From CAG-217 sp963605415 (lineage in GTDB: Bacteria; Bacillota; Clostridia; Oscillospirales; Acutalibacteraceae), in NCBI GenBank assembly GCA_963605415.1, contig CAVCUL010000016.1, positions 1 through 39,872 of the forward strand: a DNA stretch of 39,872 nucleotides, written 5' to 3'. The notes under the pieces were generated by a model. That model did no database searches and had not been told where the DNA came from. It saw nothing but the letters and a program-made list of their open reading frames with translations. Positions within the stretch are counted from its first letter, which is position 1. Each line of letters begins with the position of its first letter. Of the stretch, positions 6,951-16,100 are shown in pieces. A program made the position numbers and the translations under genes.

Positions 6951-7892
6951 ATGACAAGAATATTCATTGACGGCAAAGCCGGCACCACCGGTTTGAAGAT
7001 TTTTTCCCGGTTCCAGAACCGACCGGAGCTGGAGCTGATCCAAATTGATGAGGACAAGCGCAAGGACCCGTCGGAACGGGCCAAGTGCATTAACGCCTCG
7101 GACATTACCTTCCTCTGCCTGCCGGACCCGGCGGCCATTGAAGCGGCGGCGTTGGTCACCAACCCTAAGGTCAAGCTGATCGACACCTCCACCGCCCACC
7201 GCACGCTGGCGGACTGGGCCTACGGCTTTCCGGAGCTGGACCCCGCCTTTCGAGAGAAGATCCGGAACTCTAACCGCATTGCGGTGCCCGGCTGCTACGC
7301 CAGCGGGTTTAACGCTTTGGTTTATCCTCTGGTGTCCGGCGGCATTTTGCCTGCCGACTATCCCATTGTGTGCTACGCCATGAGCGGTTACAGCGGCGCC
7401 GGTAACAAAGGCATTGCCCAGTATGAAACGGCAGAGCGGAACCCGGAACTGGACAGCCCCCGGCAGTACGCCCTGACCCAACAGCACAAGCACTTAAAGG
7501 AAATGGGCGCCATCAGCCAGTTGAAGCGCACGCCTATCTTTGCCCCCCACATTTGCGACTACCCCTGCGGTATGACCGTATCTGTGCCTCTGTTTGCCGA
7601 CCTGCTGCAAAAGTCCATGACCCCTGCGGATATGCAGGCATTCTTTGCAGAGCATTACGGCGACAGCCGGGTGGTCAAGGTACGCCCCCTGGGCTACAGT
7701 GAAAGTATGATCGGTGCCAACAATATGACCGGTCGGGACGATATGGAAATTGAGATTAACGGCAACGACGATCGGCTGCTGCTCACCGCCCGGTTTGACA
7801 ACCTGGGCAAGGGCGCGTCCGGCGCTGCCATTCAGTGTATGAACATTGCCCTGGGGCTGGATGAGACCACCGGGCTGACGATAGGAGAATAA
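6951..7892 (+). CDS. argC: N-acetyl-gamma-glutamyl-phosphate reductase, short (type 2) form
   Basis: A 313-residue NADPH-dependent reductase converting N-acetyl-glutamyl-5-phosphate to the semialdehyde, third step of arginine synthesis. The start IFIDGKAGTTGL carries the nucleotide-binding glycines, and PGCYASGFNAL holds the catalytic Cys. The length and DGKAGTTGL start match the shorter type 2 ArgC rather than the 334-350 residue form. First gene of a seven-gene plus-strand operon, with argJ starting three bases after its stop. Expected to be arginine-repressed given the palindromes upstream. Confidence 0.95.
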   Translation: MTRIFIDGKAGTTGLKIFSRFQNRPELELIQIDEDKRKDPSERAKCINASDITFLCLPDPAAIEAAALVTNPKVKLIDTSTAHRTLADWAYGFPELDPAFREKIRNSNRIAVPGCYASGFNALVYPLVSGGILPADYPIVCYAMSGYSGAGNKGIAQYETAERNPELDSPRQYALTQQHKHLKEMGAISQLKRTPIFAPHICDYPCGMTVSVPLFADLLQKSMTPADMQAFFAEHYGDSRVVKVRPLGYSESMIGANNMTGRDDMEIEINGNDDRLLLTARFDNLGKGASGAAIQCMNIALGLDETTGLTIGE

Positions 7893-7895
7893 AGA

Positions 7896-9143
7896 ATGAC
7901 CAAGATCGACGGCGGCATTTGTGCCGCAAAAGGGTTCAAAGCCAGCGGCACCTACTGCGGCATTAAAAAACCGGCAGTGGAAAACCCGGACCCGGAATAC
8001 ACCCATAAGAATGATATTTGCCTGGTGGCCTGCGATGTGCTGTGCAATACCGCAGCGGTGTACACCCAAAACAAAGTAAAGGGCGCGCCCATTCTGGTGA
8101 CCAAGGACCACCTGGCAAAAAGCGGCAACAAAGCCAAGGCCATTATTGCCAACTCCAAAAACGCCAACACCTGCAACGCAGACGGTGTGGAAAAGGCAAC
8201 CAAAATGTGCCAACTGGTGGCAGAGAAAATGGGCCTGCCTGCGGAGCAGGTGCTGGTGGCCTCCACCGGCGTTATCGGCCAGGTGCTGCCCATTGAGCCG
8301 ATCATTGCCGCCGTGCCTACTCTGGTGAAAGAACTGGATTATAACAAGAACGAAGAAGCGGCTACCGCCATTATGACCACCGATACGGTGAAGAAAGAGT
8401 ATGCGGTCGAGTTTCAGCTGGACGGCAAGACCTGCCGCCTGGGCGGTATGGCCAAGGGCTCCGGCATGATCCACCCCAATATGGCCACCACCCTGAACTT
8501 TATCAGCACCGACTGCGCCATCAGCGCTGAAATGCTGCAACAGGCGCTGAGCGAGATCGTAAAGGTCACCTACAACTGCCTGTCCATTGACGGCGACACC
8601 TCCACCAACGACATGGTAGAGATCATGGCCTCCGGCCTGGCAGGCAATGCGGAGATCACCGCTCCCGGCCCTGCGCTGGACACCTTTAAGGCGGCCCTTT
8701 ATGATGTGATGGCCAACCTGACCCGTATGCTGGCCAAGGACGGCGAGGGCGCCAGCAAGTTGCTGGAATGTGTGTGCTCCGGTGCACCCACCAAGGACGC
8801 CGCTATTATCGTTGCCAAGGAAGTGATCGGCTCCACCCTGTTCAAATGCGCCATGTTCGGCGAGGACGCCAACTGGGGTCGGGTGCTGTGCGCCATCGGT
8901 TACGCCCCGGCGGAATTCGATATTGATAAGGTGGATGTGGCGTTAAAATCCGCAGCCGGTACGGTCACCGTGTGCAAGAACGGCGCCGGTGTAGACTTCT
9001 CCGAGGAAGAGGCAGCCAAGGTGCTGGCAGAAGATGAAATATATATTTTGGTTGACCTGAACCAGGGGGACGAAAACGCCACCGCCTGGGGCTGCGACCT
9101 GACCTACAACTATGTAAAGATCAACGGCGACTACCGCACCTGA
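7896..9143 (+). CDS. argJ: Bifunctional glutamate N-acetyltransferase / ornithine acetyltransferase
   Basis: A 415-residue ArgJ that recycles the acetyl group from N-acetylornithine to glutamate and may also use acetyl-CoA, making a linear N-acetylglutamate synthase (ArgA) or ArgE unnecessary. The self-cleavage motif GMIHPNMATTL is present. By family knowledge cleavage falls between Ala197 and Thr198, and Thr198 is the new N-terminal nucleophile of the beta chain. STGVIGQ (about 123-129) is the oxyanion-hole region. GGAGAAT at the end of argC serves as ribosome site. Whether it is mono- or bifunctional cannot be told from sequence alone. Confidence 0.95.
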   Translation: MTKIDGGICAAKGFKASGTYCGIKKPAVENPDPEYTHKNDICLVACDVLCNTAAVYTQNKVKGAPILVTKDHLAKSGNKAKAIIANSKNANTCNADGVEKATKMCQLVAEKMGLPAEQVLVASTGVIGQVLPIEPIIAAVPTLVKELDYNKNEEAATAIMTTDTVKKEYAVEFQLDGKTCRLGGMAKGSGMIHPNMATTLNFISTDCAISAEMLQQALSEIVKVTYNCLSIDGDTSTNDMVEIMASGLAGNAEITAPGPALDTFKAALYDVMANLTRMLAKDGEGASKLLECVCSGAPTKDAAIIVAKEVIGSTLFKCAMFGEDANWGRVLCAIGYAPAEFDIDKVDVALKSAAGTVTVCKNGAGVDFSEEEAAKVLAEDEIYILVDLNQGDENATAWGCDLTYNYVKINGDYRT

Positions 9144-9177
9144 TCTTTTGGAAAATATAAGCGAACGGAGTGAGAGA

Positions 9178-10035
9178 ATGGAAATTGCAAATCCCCAAAA
9201 GGCGGAGATCCTGGCAAGAGCCTTGCCGTACATTCAGATGTACCGCAAAAAAGTGATCGTTGTAAAATACGGCGGCAACGCCATGATCAATGAAGAATTG
9301 AAAGAAACCGTTATGAACGACCTGGTGCTGCTGTCCACCATCGGTATCCATGTGGTGCTGGTGCACGGCGGCGGGCCGGAGATCAATAAGACTCTGGAGC
9401 GTATGCACATTGACTCTAAGTTTGTAGACGGTCTGCGGGTCACCGATAAAGAGACCGCAGAAGTGGTGCAAATGGTGCTGGCAGGTAAGGTGAACAAAAG
9501 CCTTGTGTGCCAGATCGGCAACCTGGGCGGCCACGCCATCGGTCTTTGCGGTCTGGACGGCAATATGCTAAAGTGCAAGCCGGTAGACGACGCCCACGGC
9601 TATGTAGGCGAAATTACAGACATCAATATGGAAGTGGTGGAAGAGGCCATTTCCAAGAACTTTATCCCGGTGATCTCCACCATCGGCTATGATGAAGAGG
9701 GCAACTGCTACAACATCAATGCAGACACCGTTGCCGCCACAGTGGCCGGTGCCTTGCAGGCAGAGGCGCTGATCTCCATGACCGATGTGGTGGGTCTATT
9801 GCGGGATAAGGACGACGAAAGCTCGCTGATCCACAGAGTCTACATCAGCGACACACCGGCGCTGATCGCCGACGGCATTATCGGCGGCGGTATGATCCCC
9901 AAAATCGACTCCATGACCGAGGCCTTGCGCCGCGGGGTCAAAAAAGCGTTTATAATCGACGGCCGTGTGCCCCACTCCATCTTGATGGAGCTGCTTACCG
10001 ATGAAGGTATGGGCACCATGTTCCGCAGCAGATAA
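9178..10035 (+). CDS. argB: Acetylglutamate kinase
   Basis: A 285-residue amino-acid kinase phosphorylating N-acetylglutamate. KYGGNAM near 28 and VHGGGPEIN near 64 are the ATP and substrate glycine loops. About 25 residues precede the first strand (ILARALPYIQMYRKK), matching the extra N-terminal helix of arginine-inhibited hexameric forms. This fits the cyclic ArgJ route, where ArgB is the feedback point. The ATG at 9178 is chosen because GGAG lies 7 bases upstream; a TTG at 9148 would add ten residues. It follows argJ after 34 bases. Confidence 0.95.
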   Translation: MEIANPQKAEILARALPYIQMYRKKVIVVKYGGNAMINEELKETVMNDLVLLSTIGIHVVLVHGGGPEINKTLERMHIDSKFVDGLRVTDKETAEVVQMVLAGKVNKSLVCQIGNLGGHAIGLCGLDGNMLKCKPVDDAHGYVGEITDINMEVVEEAISKNFIPVISTIGYDEEGNCYNINADTVAATVAGALQAEALISMTDVVGLLRDKDDESSLIHRVYISDTPALIADGIIGGGMIPKIDSMTEALRRGVKKAFIIDGRVPHSILMELLTDEGMGTMFRSR

Positions 10036-10047
10036 AGAGGAATACCC

Positions 10048-11208
10048 ATGAACACAAAAGAACTGGACAATCAATATGTGGCCCACGCCTACGGGCGCTT
10101 TGATGTGGCGCTGACCCGGGGCCAAGGCTCCACCCTCTATGATGAGGACGGCAAAAAATACATCGACTTCGGCTCCGGCATCGGGGTAACTGCCTTTGGC
10201 ATCAACGATCCGGTCTGGACCAAAGCCGTGGAAGACCAGCTGCACCGGGTGCAGCACACCTCCAATCTCTACTACACCGCCCCCTGCGCCAAGCTGGCGC
10301 AGCTGCTGTGCGAAAAGAGCGGGATGAAAAAGGTGTTCTTTGGCAACTCTGGGGCAGAGGCAAACGAGGGTGCCATCAAGTTTGCCCGCAAATACAGCTT
10401 TGACAAATACGGCAACCGGCGCAGCACCATCATCACCCTGTTAAATTCCTTCCACGGCCGCACCATTACCACCCTGGCAGCCACCGGGCAAGACAGCTTT
10501 CACACGGTATTTGACCCCTTTACACCCGGGTTCAAATACTGCCCTGGCAACGATATAGAGGCGCTGCAAGCGGCAGCCACGGACGATGTGTGCGCCGTAC
10601 TGTTTGAGTGCGTACAGGGCGAGGGCGGCGTCAACAACCTGACGCCGGAATTCGTCAGCGCCATTGCCAAGCTGGCAGCGGAAAAAGACATTTTAATGGC
10701 GGTAGATGAAGTGCAGACCGGCAACGGCCGCACCGGCACCTACTTTGCCTACCAGCAATACGGCATTACCCCGGACATTGTGACCACGGCCAAGGGCCTG
10801 GGCGGCGGCCTGCCCATCGGCGCCGTACTGTTTGGGGAAAAGCTGCAAGACACCATGACCCCCGGCTCCCACGGCTCCACCTTTGGCGGCAACCCGGTGG
10901 TGGCTGCCGGTGCCTGCTCCATTGTGGAGCGGATCGACGAGGACTTCCTTAGCGAAGTACGGCGCAAGAGCGAGAAAATCCGCACGACGCTGGCAAATGT
11001 AAAGGGCGTCAAGAGCATCAGCGGTATGGGGCTGATGCTGGGGATCGAAACGGACAAACCCGCAGGAGAAGTGGCCAAGGCTTGCCTGGCAAACGGCCTG
11101 CTGATCTTAACGGCAAAAACAAAACTCCGTCTGCTGCCGGCGCTGAACATCAGCGATGCGGAGCTGGACGAGGGACTGGAGATACTGAAAGGAGTGCTTG
11201 AAGCATGA
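10048..11208 (+). CDS. argD: Acetylornithine aminotransferase
   Basis: A 386-residue class III PLP aminotransferase making N-acetylornithine. FGNSGAEANEGAIK binds the PLP phosphate, DEVQTGNGRTG carries the PLP-ring Asp, and TTAKGLGGGLPIG has the Schiff-base Lys. In some bacteria ArgD also serves as the succinyl-DAP aminotransferase of lysine synthesis. That is of interest because a DapF-like domain occurs later in this operon. GAGGAA precedes the start, and the last four bases overlap the argF start (ATGA). Confidence 0.95.
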   Translation: MNTKELDNQYVAHAYGRFDVALTRGQGSTLYDEDGKKYIDFGSGIGVTAFGINDPVWTKAVEDQLHRVQHTSNLYYTAPCAKLAQLLCEKSGMKKVFFGNSGAEANEGAIKFARKYSFDKYGNRRSTIITLLNSFHGRTITTLAATGQDSFHTVFDPFTPGFKYCPGNDIEALQAAATDDVCAVLFECVQGEGGVNNLTPEFVSAIAKLAAEKDILMAVDEVQTGNGRTGTYFAYQQYGITPDIVTTAKGLGGGLPIGAVLFGEKLQDTMTPGSHGSTFGGNPVVAAGACSIVERIDEDFLSEVRRKSEKIRTTLANVKGVKSISGMGLMLGIETDKPAGEVAKACLANGLLILTAKTKLRLLPALNISDAELDEGLEILKGVLEA

Positions 11209-12107
11209 AACATTTACTGAAACTGGCAGACCTGGACAAAGGCGACATTCTGGACATTCTCAACTTGGCAGACCAGCTGAAATACGAGAACCAGCACGGC
11301 ATTGAACACCACCACTTAAAGGGCAAGACCCTGGGTATGATCTTCCAAAAAAGCTCTACCCGCACCCGGGTCAGCTTTGAGACCGGTATGTACCAGCTGG
11401 GCGGCCAGGCACTGTTCCTTTCCAACCGCGATCTACAGATCGGCCGGGGCGAGCCGGTACAGGACACGGCTCGGGTACTCTCCCGCTATCTGGACGGCAT
11501 TATGATCCGCACCTTTGAACAAAAAGAGGTGGAGGACCTGGCAGAGTACGGCTCCATTCCCATCATCAACGGCCTGACCGACTACTGCCACCCCTGCCAG
11601 GTGCTGGCAGATCTGATGACCATTCGGGAGTACAAAAAGAGCTTTGACGGGCTGAAATTCTGCTTTATCGGCGACGGCAACAATATGGCAAACTCCCTGA
11701 TTGTGGGTGCCATCTCCATGGGTATGGAGTGCGCCATTGCTTGCCCCAAGGACTACCAGCCGGACGCCCAGATCATGGCATGGGCCAAGGAGAACGGCAC
11801 CTTTACTTGCAGCGAGGATATTTTGGCCTGCGCTAAGGACGCAGATGTGGTCTACACAGATGTGTGGGCCTCCATGGGTCAGGAAGAAGAAAAAGCAGAG
11901 CGGGAAAAGATCTTTAAGAACTACCAGATCAACGACCAGGTGATGGCCGTCGCCAAGCCGGACGCTATGGTGCTCCACTGCCTGCCCGCACACCGGGAGG
12001 AAGAGATCTCCGCCAAGGTGTTTGAGGCCCACGCCAACGAGATCTTTGACGAAGCGGAAAACCGTCTGCACGCCCAAAAGGCCGTGCTTGTGAAGCTGTT
12101 AGGTTAA
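11205..12107 (+). CDS. argF: Ornithine carbamoyltransferase
   Basis: A 300-residue transcarbamylase forming citrulline from ornithine and carbamoyl phosphate. SSTRTRVSFE is the carbamoyl-phosphate loop, HPCQVLADL is the second phosphate/substrate element, and HCLPAHREEE (HCLP motif) is the ornithine-specific signature that separates it from aspartate transcarbamylase. It is coupled to argD by a four-base overlap and followed by carA three bases after its stop, so carbamoyl phosphate is made by the next two gene products. Confidence 0.96.
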   Translation: MKHLLKLADLDKGDILDILNLADQLKYENQHGIEHHHLKGKTLGMIFQKSSTRTRVSFETGMYQLGGQALFLSNRDLQIGRGEPVQDTARVLSRYLDGIMIRTFEQKEVEDLAEYGSIPIINGLTDYCHPCQVLADLMTIREYKKSFDGLKFCFIGDGNNMANSLIVGAISMGMECAIACPKDYQPDAQIMAWAKENGTFTCSEDILACAKDADVVYTDVWASMGQEEEKAEREKIFKNYQINDQVMAVAKPDAMVLHCLPAHREEEISAKVFEAHANEIFDEAENRLHAQKAVLVKLLG

Positions 12108-12110
12108 ACT

Positions 12111-13199
12111 ATGAAGAAGCAGAAAGTATATCTCTGTCTGGAGAACGGACAGACCTTTGAGGGCTATCGGTTCGGTGCCGGTGGCGAAATTCAGGGCGAG
12201 CTGGTGTTTACCACCGGTATGGGCGGTTATATCGAGACCCTGACGGACCCCAGCTATTACGGCCAGATCGTGCTGCAAACCTTTCCCCTCATCGGCAACT
12301 ACGGCTTTATCCCGGAGGATATGGAAAGCCCCAAAAGCTATGTGAGCGCCTACATTGTGCGTGAGTATTGCGAGGCGCCCTCCAACTTCCGCTGCGGCGA
12401 GACCCTGGACCAGTTCTTAAAATCCCAGGGCATTATCGGCGTCTACGGCGTAGATACAAGAGAGATCACAAAGACCATTCGGGAAAGCGGTGTAATGAAC
12501 GCCGTGATCTGTGACGATCCCCGGGTGGTGGACTATAACAAAGTGCGGGACTATGCAGTGGCAGACGCGGTAAAAAGCGTATCTGCCCCCAAGCCCCAAC
12601 TGCTGTCTGCCGAGGAGCACAAGCACAATGTGGTGCTGCTGGACTACGGCGCCAAGGCCAACATTGCAAGAGAGCTGAACAAGCGTGGCTGCAATGTGGC
12701 CGTTATGCCCTATGACACCAAGGCGGAGGACATCTTATCTCTGCACCCGGACGGCATTATGCTGTCTAACGGCCCCGGCGACCCGGCGGAGAACACCGCC
12801 GCCATTGCAGAGCTGAAAAAGCTCATCGGCAAGGCGCCTATCTTTGGCATTTGCCTGGGGCACCAACTGCTGGCGCTGGCCATGGGCTGCAAAACAGAAA
12901 AACTGAAATACGGCCACCGTGGCGTAAACCAGCCGGTAAAGGACCTGCAAACCGGGCGCACCTATATCTCCAGCCAAAACCACGGCTATGCGGTGGTGAA
13001 CGATACCGTTGAGGCCGCCGGCGGCACCCTGCGCTGGGTGAACGCCAACGACGGCACCTGCGAGGGGATCGACTACCCGGAACAAAACGCCTTTACGGTG
13101 CAGTTCCACCCGGAGGCGTGCAGCGGGCCCCACGACACCCGCTTTTTGTTCGACCGATTTTTACAAATGATGGGAGGCGAGAGCCATGCCGCTGAATAA
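12111..13199 (+). CDS. carA: Carbamoyl-phosphate synthase small subunit, arginine-type
   Basis: A 362-residue glutamine amidotransferase subunit supplying ammonia to CarB. The N-terminal CPSase small-chain domain (about 1-150) includes TGMGGYIETLTDPSY. The class I amidotransferase domain carries GICLGHQ (nucleophile Cys) and QFHPEA (His of the triad). Its 3' end overlaps the carB start by 14 bases. The location in the arginine operon marks it as the arginine-dedicated copy. The second copy, in the pyr operon at 32051-33145, differs clearly in sequence. Confidence 0.95.
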   Translation: MKKQKVYLCLENGQTFEGYRFGAGGEIQGELVFTTGMGGYIETLTDPSYYGQIVLQTFPLIGNYGFIPEDMESPKSYVSAYIVREYCEAPSNFRCGETLDQFLKSQGIIGVYGVDTREITKTIRESGVMNAVICDDPRVVDYNKVRDYAVADAVKSVSAPKPQLLSAEEHKHNVVLLDYGAKANIARELNKRGCNVAVMPYDTKAEDILSLHPDGIMLSNGPGDPAENTAAIAELKKLIGKAPIFGICLGHQLLALAMGCKTEKLKYGHRGVNQPVKDLQTGRTYISSQNHGYAVVNDTVEAAGGTLRWVNANDGTCEGIDYPEQNAFTVQFHPEACSGPHDTRFLFDRFLQMMGGESHAAE

Positions 13200-16100
13200 G
13201 AATATCAAAAAGGTACTGGTGATCGGCTCCGGCCCCATCGTTATCGGCCAGGCGGCAGAGTTCGACTATGCCGGTGCCCAGGCCTGCCGGGTGCTCAAAG
13301 ACGCCGGACTGGAAGTGGTGCTGGTCAACTCCAACCCGGCTACCATTATGACGGACAAGGCCCTGGCAGATCATATTTACTTAGAGCCGCTGACGGAAGA
13401 AACCGTAAAACGCATTATTGAAAAAGAACGCCCGGACTCTATTCTGGGCGGCCTGGGCGGCCAAACCGGCCTGACCATCAGTATGCAGCTGGCCAAGGAC
13501 GGCTATTTGGACAAAATGGGCGTGACCCTGCTGGGCACCACCGCCGAGGCCATCGACAAGGCCGAGGACCGGCAGCTATTCCGCGACACCATGATGAAGC
13601 TGGGCCAGCCTGTGGTGCCCAGCGACATTGCCACCACACCGGAGCACGCACGGCAGATTGCCGCAGAGATCGGCTATCCGGTGATCATTCGCCCGGCCTT
13701 TACCCTTGGCGGTGCAGGCGGCGGCGTGGCGTATAATGAGCAGCAGCTGGATGTAATCGCCAAAAACGGCCTGATGCTCTCCCCCATTACCCAGGTACTG
13801 GTGGAGCGGTACATTGCTGGCTGGAAAGAAATTGAATTTGAAGTCATGCGGGACAGCGCCGGCAATGTGATCGCCGTGTGCTCTATGGAGAACTTTGACC
13901 CGGTAGGCGTACACACCGGCGACTCCATCGTCATTGCCCCCGCAGTGACCCTGGCGGACAAGGAGTACCAAATGCTCCGCTCCGCGTCCCTGGATATTAT
14001 TACAGAACTGGGCATTGAGGGCGGCTGCAACTGCCAGTTTGCCCTGAACCCGGAGAGCATGGAGTACAGCGTGATCGAGGTCAATCCCCGCGTCAGCCGT
14101 TCCTCCGCGCTGGCCTCCAAAGCCACCGGCTATCCCATTGCCAAGGTGACCACCAAGATCGCCCTGGGCTACACCCTGGACGAGATCAAAAACGATGTGA
14201 CCGGCAAGACCTGCGCCTGCTTTGAGCCGACCCTGGACTATGTGGTGGTAAAGGTGCCCAAGTGGCCCTTTGACAAGTTCGTCAACGCCTCCCGCAAGCT
14301 GGGCACCCAAATGAAAGCCACCGGCGAGGTAATGAGCATTGCCCCCTGCTTTGAGGCTGCCATTATGAAGGCGGTGCGGGGCGCAGAGATCGGGCTGGAC
14401 ACCCTGAATAACAAGGCCCTGGACGGTTTGGATATACAGGAGAAGCTGCACGATCAGGACGACCTGCGGCTGTTCTCTGTATTCGCTGCGCTGAAAAACG
14501 GCGTGAGTATTGAGGAGATCCACCGGATCACCATGATCGACGAATGGTTCCTGGCCAAGCTGAAAAACCTGGCGGACTACGAAAAAGAGATCACCGGGCA
14601 GCCCCTGTCCCGGGAGCAGTATATGCAGGGCAAGCACTACGGCTATACAGATGAAGCTCTGGCGCGTATCAGCGGCGGCTCCATCCCCTATCATCAAGAC
14701 TGCGTGTATAAAATGGTAGACACCTGCGGTGCAGAATTCGCCGCAGAGACCCCCTACTTTTATTCCACCTATGACGCCCACTGCGAGGCACGCAGCCTGC
14801 CCCAAAGCGGCAAGCAAAAGATCATTGTGCTTGGTTCCGGCCCCATCCGCATTGGTCAGGGCATTGAGTTCGATTACAGCTCCGTGCACTGTGTGTGGAC
14901 GCTGAAAGAACTGGGCTACGAGGTCATTCTTATTAACAACAACCCGGAGACGGTATCCACCGACTTTGACACCGGCGATCGGCTGTACTTTGAGCCGCTG
15001 TGCCCGGAAGATGTAATGCAGGTGATCCAGGTAGAAAAGCCCATTGGCGTGGTGGTGGCCTTTGGCGGCCAAACCGCCATTAAGCTGACCAAATTCCTGG
15101 ACGAAAAAGGCATTACCATTTTGGGCACCAGCGCCGAGTCCATCGACATTGCCGAGGATCGGGAACGGTTTGACGAACTGCTGGAAACATTCGGCATCTT
15201 CCGTCCCAAGGGCACCAGCGTTATGACTATGCCCCAGGCACTGGTGGCTGCCAACGATCTTGGCTACCCGGTGCTGCTGCGCCCCAGTTATGTGATCGGC
15301 GGGCAAAATATGACCATCGCCTATACGGACGACGATGTGCGCCGCTATATGGAACTGATCCTGGCACAGGGGATCGAAAACCCGGTGCTGGTAGATAAAT
15401 ATATGATGGGCACGGAGTTGGAAGTGGACTGCATCAGCGACGGCAAAGATGTGCTGATCCCCGGCATTATGGAACATATTGAGCGGGCCGGTGTACACTC
15501 CGGCGACTCCATTGCCGTGTATCCCCCTTACAACCTGAACGATGTGATGCTCCACAAGATCTGCGATGTAAGCGAAAAGCTGGCGCTGTCCCTGGGCACC
15601 AAGGGGCTGGTGAATATCCAGTACCTGATCTATCGCAACGAGCTGTATGTGATCGAGGTCAACCCCAGAGCCTCCCGTACCATTCCCTACATCAGCAAGG
15701 TCACCGGCGTGCCCATGGTAGAGCTGGCAACCAAAATTATGGTAGGCGAAAAGCTGCAAAACCTGGGCTATGGCACCGGTCTGTACCGCACGCCGCCCTA
15801 CTTTGCGGTGAAAGTGCCGGTATTCAGCTTTGAAAAACTCAATGATGTCAACTCCCAGCTGGGTCCGGAGATGAAGTCTACCGGCGAGGTGCTGGGCGTA
15901 GGCAAAAACCTGAACGAGGCGCTGTTTAAGGGACTGGTGTCTGCCGGCTATAAGGTAGAGAGCCAAAAGCAGGGACGCCACGGGGTGCTCATCACCGTGA
16001 CCAAGCAAGATCGGTTTGAGATCGTGGGCCTGGCGAAAAAGCTGGACGACCTGGGCGCAGAACTGTGGGCAACGCCGGAGACGGCGGCGGCCATTCGCTC